DNA of 10,895 nt from JAJTFW01 sp046049215. Its GTDB lineage: Bacteria > Bacteroidota > Bacteroidia > AKYH767-A > OLB10. The stretch covers positions 1 through 10,895 of the forward strand of contig JBJOER010000008.1 of assembly GCA_046049215.1 (NCBI GenBank). The letters are read 5' to 3'. Shown here in pieces: positions 6,688 through 10,895 of the stretch; within the stretch, counting starts at the first letter, position 1; each line of letters opens with the position of its first letter. The notes under the pieces were generated by a model, which had not been told where the DNA came from, searched no databases, and was given only the letters and a program-made list of their open reading frames with translations. The position numbers and the translations under genes are program-made.

Positions 6688-6723
6688 CCTCCGCTCAGGC
6701 GATCATAGCCGGCGGCAGCAACC

Positions 6724-7200
6724 ATGTCCCAGTTCCACGGAGAATTCGAATGCAAGCTCGATGCGAAAGGAAGGCTCAGTCTCCCTTCCGGGCTTCGTCG
6801 TCAGGTTTCTCCGGAGGCCGGAGAAAAGTTCATGGTGAACCGCGGTTTCGAAAACTGCCTCGCCCTCTTTCCGATGGACGAGTGGAAGCGAATCAGTTCC
6901 GCAATCAACAGCCTGAATATGTTCGTGGCGAAAAACAGGGAATTTGCCCGATACTTTTTCCGCGGAGCAACTGAACTGGAGCTCGATGCTGCCGGTCGTC
7001 TTCTGATTCCGAAGCGACTGATGGAATACGCCGGAATTGAAAAGGAGGCAGTGTTATACGGATGGTCGAACAAGATCGAAATCTGGTCGGTTGAGCGGTA
7101 CAATCAATTGATCAACGAGGAGCCGAAAGATTTCTCAGCATTGGCCGAGGAAGTCATGGGTAAACTCAACATGGGAGGAGGGGATGGCAGTGTATCATAA
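6724..7200 (+). CDS. mraZ: Transcriptional regulator MraZ
   Basis: A 158-residue protein with the two tandem SpoVT/AbrB-like (swapped-hairpin) domains of MraZ. Each carries the hallmark DxxGR: LDAKGRLSLP (12-21) and LDAAGRLLIP (87-96). Other family features are the opening FHGEFECKLD, FENCLALFP (42-50) and ARYFFRGATE (75-84). MraZ forms ring-shaped oligomers that bind TGGGA-repeat DNA and control the dcw cluster; in E. coli it represses. The matching operator lies 55 bp upstream, so autoregulation is likely. It is the first gene of the dcw operon, and its last 17 bases overlap rsmH. The C-terminal tail is Gly-rich (GGGDG), a consequence of coding the rsmH ribosome-binding site. There is no Shine-Dalgarno before its own ATG. 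Confidence 0.97.
   Translation: MSQFHGEFECKLDAKGRLSLPSGLRRQVSPEAGEKFMVNRGFENCLALFPMDEWKRISSAINSLNMFVAKNREFARYFFRGATELELDAAGRLLIPKRLMEYAGIEKEAVLYGWSNKIEIWSVERYNQLINEEPKDFSALAEEVMGKLNMGGGDGSVS
7173..7183 (+). promoter_or_regulatory. Strong Shine-Dalgarno for rsmH inside mraZ
   Basis: GGGAGGAGGGG directly precedes the rsmH ATG, with GGAGG at 7174-7178 and a five-base spacer. It sits inside the mraZ coding region and encodes Gly codons there. It supports ATG 7184 as the rsmH start. It stands out because the other genes here have weak or no Shine-Dalgarno. Confidence 0.6.
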
Positions 7201-8086
7201 GCCTGTGCTTCTGAATGAATCAATCGATGGTCTCTGTATCCGTCCAGATGGCACCTATGTTGACGTGACTTTCGGTGGTGGAGGACATTCAGGTGCCATC
7301 CTCGAGCGGCTGACCACAGGTCGCTTGTTTGCCTTCGACCAGGATGCGGATGCACTTCCTAACGTGCCGGTGGATGATCGGTTTGTATTTATTCCTTTCA
7401 ATTTCCGGTTGCTGCAGGATGCATTACACGCACGAGGTGTGGATTCGGTTGACGGAGTGCTCGCAGATCTTGGCGTTTCATCCCATCAGTTTGACGAGGC
7501 TGATCGTGGCTTCTCGTTTCGGTTTGATGCGGAGTTGGATATGAGGATGGATCGAAATCAGTCGCTCACTGCACGAGACGTTGTGAACTATTATCCGGAA
7601 GAGGTGCTTTCCCGCATACTGAAGACCTATGGAGAATTGCCGAATCACCGGCGTGTGGCCAGTGCCATTGTGCAGGCGCGTACTGAACGTGCGATAGATA
7701 CTACCGGCCAACTCATCGAGTCCGTCGGTCGTATGGTTCCTCCGGCAGCCGAAAAGACATTTCAGGCCAAGTTGTTTCAGGCATTGCGAATCGAGGTCAA
7801 TGATGAACTCGCCGCGTTGCGCGAGTTGTTGCTGCAGGCAGCCAGTATCATCCGTACCGGAGGCAGGCTGGTTGTGATTAGCTACCATAGCCTTGAAGAT
7901 CGTCTGGTAAAGGATTTTATCCGCAGCGGGAATTTCGAAGGAGAGGTTAACAGGGATTTTTTCGGTAATCAGACCGGCATTTCTTTCAAACCCTTGAACA
8001 GAAAGCCGATTACGGCGAGTGCCGACGAACAGATTGAAAACCCCCGTTCCAGAAGCGCGAAGATGCGCATAGCCGAGCGTACATGA
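7184..8086 (+). CDS. rsmH: 16S rRNA (cytosine(1402)-N4)-methyltransferase RsmH (MraW)
   Basis: A 300-residue SAM-dependent methyltransferase that adds the N4 methyl group to C1402 in the 16S rRNA decoding centre. Seen: YHKPVLLNE (4-12), SAM-binding motif I VDVTFGGGGHS (26-36), FDQDADA (51-57), DGVLADLGVSSHQFD (90-104) with RGFSFRFDAELDMRMD (108-123), FQALRIEVNDEL (198-209), ISYHSLEDRLVKDF (232-245) and the terminal NPRSRSAKMRIAER (286-299). Length and motif order are standard. The start at 7184 is supported by the N-terminal family motif and the Shine-Dalgarno just before it. It overlaps mraZ by 17 bases and the FtsL-like gene by ATGA, so translation of this trio is probably coupled. Confidence 0.97.
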   Translation: MAVYHKPVLLNESIDGLCIRPDGTYVDVTFGGGGHSGAILERLTTGRLFAFDQDADALPNVPVDDRFVFIPFNFRLLQDALHARGVDSVDGVLADLGVSSHQFDEADRGFSFRFDAELDMRMDRNQSLTARDVVNYYPEEVLSRILKTYGELPNHRRVASAIVQARTERAIDTTGQLIESVGRMVPPAAEKTFQAKLFQALRIEVNDELAALRELLLQAASIIRTGGRLVVISYHSLEDRLVKDFIRSGNFEGEVNRDFFGNQTGISFKPLNRKPITASADEQIENPRSRSAKMRIAERT

Positions 8087-8490
8087 ACAAGGTCAGAGAG
8101 ATATCCGTCGCAGAAAATCCTGAAAGAGAGGTTACATCCGATTCAGGGAACTCCGGTCGTGGGATCGCCAGGCGTATTCTCGATGCGGTGAATGTGTTTT
8201 CGTATTTCGACCGGTACAGGGTGGTCGAGGTGATGCCCTACTTGTTTTTCCTGTTTTTTCTCGCCTTGGTTTATATCGGGAATAGTTATTACGCAGAGAA
8301 GACTGTACGCGAGATTGACCAGACCAACCGTGATATCAAGGAGCTGCATTCTGAATTCATCACTACTAAATCGGAATTGATGCGCAGTTCCAAGCTTACC
8401 GAGGTGGCCAAATCAATAAGGCATACGGGTGTGAAGGAGTCGACTGTGGCACCCGCCAGGATAATTGTTAAAAAAACCAACAAGGAATAA
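8083..8490 (+). CDS. ftsL: FtsL-like cell division protein (Bacteroidetes type)
   Basis: A 135-residue bitopic membrane protein. A cytoplasmic N-terminal tail (1-49) leads to one hydrophobic segment PYLFFLFFLALVYIG (52-66). It is followed by a periplasmic region with coiled-coil character (about 70-112, AEKTVREIDQTNRDIKELHSE) and the conserved tail GVKESTVAPARI (116-127). Position between rsmH and ftsI, size and topology are those of FtsL. Sequence similarity to E. coli FtsL is not visible, but the protein fits the FtsL-like family of Bacteroidetes. It probably works with FtsB/FtsQ-type partners to activate septal FtsW-FtsI. It starts in ATGA with rsmH, and ftsI follows after 11 bases. Confidence 0.88.
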   Translation: MNKVREISVAENPEREVTSDSGNSGRGIARRILDAVNVFSYFDRYRVVEVMPYLFFLFFLALVYIGNSYYAEKTVREIDQTNRDIKELHSEFITTKSELMRSSKLTEVAKSIRHTGVKESTVAPARIIVKKTNKE

Positions 8491-8501
8491 GGGTATTCCC
8501 A

Positions 8502-10592
8502 ATGGCCGAAAAGAAGCACGATATTTTGACAAGGAGCTACCTGGTGTTCGCAGGTTTCATCCTTTTCGCGCTTGTCATCCTGGGTCGGGTGACGCAACTC
8601 CAAATGATCGAAGGGGAGTATTGGAAAAGCAAAGCGGACAGTCTCACGCTGAAATACAATAACATCAACCCTGTTCGAGGAAATATCTATGCGGCCGATG
8701 GCAGTCTCCTTGCCACCTCAATCCCCAGGTACATCGTACATCTTGACATGGGTGCTCCGGCCATGCAAAGTGATTTGTTCAAGGAAAAAGTCGATTCCCT
8801 TTCAAAAGGACTCTCACGCCTGTTTAAGGACCAATCCGCAGCCTATTACAAGCAGCTGTTGTGGCAGAAGAGGAGGAATCGTGAGCGATATTTCCTGCTG
8901 AAACGTAACATCTCTTATCAGGAGCAGAAGGCCTTGAAAACCTTTCCGATCTTCCGATTGGGCAAGAACAAAGGCGGACTTATTCTGGAACAGATGAGCA
9001 GGAGGGAGCTGCCCTTCAAATTGCTGGCTGCCCGGACTATCGGCTACAAAGTAGACAATGCAGATGTGAAATCCGTCGGCATTGAAAGAGCATTTGACTC
9101 CGATTTACGCGGAACAAAAGGGAAGCGTCTCATGCAGCGCATAGCCGGCGGCGTGTGGAAGCCCGTGAATTCCGAGAATGAAATCGAACCCCGTGATGGC
9201 AGCGATGTGATCACGACCATCGACATCAACCTTCAGGATGTAGCCGAAAATGCATTAATGGAGGCCTTGGTCGCACACAATGCCCGGATGGGTTGCGCAG
9301 TGCTGATGGAGGTGGCCACGGGTCATGTAAAGGCGATAGCCAATTTGCGTAAAGGCAAGGAGGAGGGAAAGTACGATGAGGACCTCAATCTGGCCATCCT
9401 TCAGGCGACAGAACCAGGCTCTACATTCAAATTGGCGACCATGATGGCCGCCATCGAAGACGGGTTGTTTGACGTGGAGGACAGCGTCGACACCCACGGA
9501 GGTGTCGTCACGCTTGCAGGAGGAAAGCAGATTCGTGACTCCCACGATGGTGGATATGGACGCATCACAGCTAAAAAGTCATTCGCTCATTCTTCTAACG
9601 TCGGTACGATACGAATTGCACAACGGGCCTACAGCAAGGATCCAAAGCGATTTTTGGAACGCCTGAACGCCATGCATATCTATTCACCGTTGAGATTACA
9701 GATTCCCGGTGAGCCGAATATCGCACCCCGTCGTACAGATGACAAGTTGTGGTCGGCTGTTTCTCTTCCCATGCTTTCAATCGGCTATGAGACCCGCCTG
9801 ACTCCATTACAGATCTTGACATTCTACAATGCGGTGGCAAACGGAGGCAAGATGGTGCGGCCGCTTTTTGTGAAGGAGGTTCGAAACAAAGGGCAGCTCA
9901 TCCGATCATATGGTACCGAGGTCATCGCGGAGAAGATATGTTCAGACAGGACGATTGCGAAGGCCAAAGAGTTGCTGGTGGAGGTTGTTGAGAGCGGGAC
10001 TGCAAAGCACATCAAGCACAATCAATATGGAATCGCCGGAAAAACCGGAACTGCGGTGATGCACCAGGGCGACAGTGGTTATACCTCGGCAGGCAAAAAG
10101 TACCAGGCCTCTTTTTGTGGGTATTTCCCAGCGGATAAGCCTCGGTATTCTTGCATAGTGGTCATTTATGCCCCAAGTAACAATGCATATTACGCGGCTT
10201 CGGTGGCCTGTCCTGTTTTCAAAAACATCGCTGACAAGGTTTACGCATTGGATACCGAAATGCACAAGCCGCTTCCGGAATTACCGGATACCGTCTTGCT
10301 GGCAGGTCCTGTCTTGAAGCCCGGCCGGACAAGCACAGCCGCCCTTTCGACACGTATGCTCGGCATGGGAGTTCCTGCCGTCGAAGGGGAGTGGTTGGGC
10401 CGTGAAGCTCGAAACGCCAAACCTGGAAGTGTGCCGGATGTGGCCGGTATGGGTTTGCGTGATGCCATCTACCTGCTTGAACAATCCGGACTTCAGGTAA
10501 AGCCCATCGGACGTGGTGCGGTCCGTCGTCAATCTTTAAAACCCGGAACGCCTGTCCTAAAAGGCAGTCTTATCACCATCGAACTCGGTTAA
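8502..10592 (+). CDS. ftsI: Septal peptidoglycan transpeptidase FtsI (class B PBP) with PASTA domain
   Basis: A 696-residue penicillin-binding protein that cross-links septal peptidoglycan. A short cytoplasmic start and an anchor helix SYLVFAGFILFALVILG (12-28) are followed by the PBP dimerisation/pedestal domain (about 55-215, with NPVRGNIYAADG at 56-67). The transpeptidase domain (about 235-585) has STFK with the nucleophile S307 and K310, the SxN motif S364-S-N366, and KTGT (514-517), so it should be active and bind beta-lactams. A linker (590-640) leads to one C-terminal PASTA domain (about 643-695, VPDVAGMGLRDAIYLLEQSGL). A PASTA-bearing FtsI is usual in Bacteroidetes but absent from E. 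coli. The ATG at 8502 gives the expected N-terminus; AAGG about 20 bases upstream is too far for a Shine-Dalgarno. The stop overlaps the murE ATG as TAATG. Confidence 0.95.
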   Translation: MAEKKHDILTRSYLVFAGFILFALVILGRVTQLQMIEGEYWKSKADSLTLKYNNINPVRGNIYAADGSLLATSIPRYIVHLDMGAPAMQSDLFKEKVDSLSKGLSRLFKDQSAAYYKQLLWQKRRNRERYFLLKRNISYQEQKALKTFPIFRLGKNKGGLILEQMSRRELPFKLLAARTIGYKVDNADVKSVGIERAFDSDLRGTKGKRLMQRIAGGVWKPVNSENEIEPRDGSDVITTIDINLQDVAENALMEALVAHNARMGCAVLMEVATGHVKAIANLRKGKEEGKYDEDLNLAILQATEPGSTFKLATMMAAIEDGLFDVEDSVDTHGGVVTLAGGKQIRDSHDGGYGRITAKKSFAHSSNVGTIRIAQRAYSKDPKRFLERLNAMHIYSPLRLQIPGEPNIAPRRTDDKLWSAVSLPMLSIGYETRLTPLQILTFYNAVANGGKMVRPLFVKEVRNKGQLIRSYGTEVIAEKICSDRTIAKAKELLVEVVESGTAKHIKHNQYGIAGKTGTAVMHQGDSGYTSAGKKYQASFCGYFPADKPRYSCIVVIYAPSNNAYYAASVACPVFKNIADKVYALDTEMHKPLPELPDTVLLAGPVLKPGRTSTAALSTRMLGMGVPAVEGEWLGREARNAKPGSVPDVAGMGLRDAIYLLEQSGLQVKPIGRGAVRRQSLKPGTPVLKGSLITIELG

Positions 10593-10895
10593 TGAAAGTA
10601 CTTAGCGATCTTCTCTACAAGAGCGGCCTGACGGAGGTAGTCGGAAATACTACTATTTCCATAGGAAAAGTATGTTTTGATTCCCGGCAAGCCGATGAGG
10701 GATCATTATTCGTGGCGGTACGGGGAACTGTTAACGATGGACACAGCTATGTCGAGACAGTGATCTCGCAAGGCGCCGTAGCCGTGGTTGTCGAGGAAAT
10801 GCCTGCTACACTGCATTCAGGCATCACCTACGTAAGGGTCAAGGATAGTGCCCTCGCCCTGTCGATGATTGCATCCAATTATTACGATCATCCTT
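10592..10895 (+). CDS. murE: UDP-N-acetylmuramoyl-tripeptide synthetase MurE (N-terminal part, cut by window end)
   Basis: The first 101 codons of a Mur ligase. The visible part is the N-terminal UDP-MurNAc-binding domain: VCFDSRQADEGSLFVAVRG (27-45, the DSR and GxxFVAxxG signature) and NDGHSYVETVISQGAVAVV (48-66). MurE adds the third residue (meso-diaminopimelate or lysine) to UDP-MurNAc-L-Ala-D-Glu in the cytoplasm. The GTNGKT-type ATP loop and the residues that tell DAP from Lys lie beyond the window. MurE is preferred over MurF or MurC because it directly follows ftsI in the standard dcw order and has the DSR form. Its ATG shares one base with the ftsI stop. Confidence 0.9.
   Translation, partial: MKVLSDLLYKSGLTEVVGNTTISIGKVCFDSRQADEGSLFVAVRGTVNDGHSYVETVISQGAVAVVVEEMPATLHSGITYVRVKDSALALSMIASNYYDHP

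Larger units (their letters stand above)
6272..6723. other. Divergent regulatory intergenic region between glsA-like gene and mraZ
   Basis: 452 bp without a supportable gene, more AT-rich than its flanks. It holds an MraZ operator and -7 box next to mraZ, a 15-bp partial operator copy next to the glsA-like gene, a 7-bp hairpin at 6567-6583, and a 10-bp palindrome CAGAATTCTG at 6414-6423. The stretch 6331-6566 shows no recognised riboswitch, tRNA or terminator. The only short ORF noticed (6433-6519, 28 codons) has nothing to support it. Confidence 0.7.

Overview
The window looks like chromosomal DNA of a free-living-type member of the Bacteroidetes (Bacteroidota). The evidence is a GldC-family protein, an FtsL-like protein of the Bacteroidetes type, a PASTA-bearing FtsI at the head of a division and cell-wall (dcw) cluster, a glycine/ornithine-lipid type acyltransferase pair, -7 boxes of the form TACTTTnG, and few Shine-Dalgarno sequences. 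Base composition is near 50% GC, so it is not an AT-rich Flavobacterium-like genome. The genus cannot be read from this stretch.

Layout. (1) 5-3361, minus: a 1118-residue exported protein that joins a degenerate peptidase-MA-like domain, a TolB-like beta-propeller and an Omp85/surface-antigen type outer-membrane barrel. (2) 3462-4429, plus: gldC and the ribosome-assembly GTPase gene engB, overlapping by ATGA and divergent from gene 1 across 100 bp that hold a -7 box for each direction. (3) 4446-6271, minus: an overlapping acyltransferase pair, a PlsC-like O-acyltransferase followed by a GNAT-like N-acyltransferase. It matches the GlsA/GlsB (or OlsA/OlsB) arrangement that makes aminoacyl lipids. 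It converges on engB, and both stop codons lie in one small hairpin. (4) 6272-6723: a 452-bp divergent regulatory region. (5) 6724-10895, plus: the start of the dcw cluster, mraZ-rsmH-ftsL-like-ftsI-murE, with murE cut off by the window end.

The dcw genes form one tight operon: 17-nt overlap, ATGA overlap, 11-nt gap, TAATG overlap. Just upstream of mraZ are three 10-bp-phased TGGGA-type repeats, the textbook MraZ operator, so the operon is probably autoregulated by its first product. The best lead outside plain annotation is a 15-bp exact copy of part of that operator 44 bp upstream of the divergent glsA-like gene. It suggests MraZ may also act on the lipid-acyltransferase operon and link division to envelope lipid synthesis. 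The second lead is the three-part pseudopeptidase/propeller/barrel protein. No mobile element, CRISPR array, tRNA or rRNA was seen.
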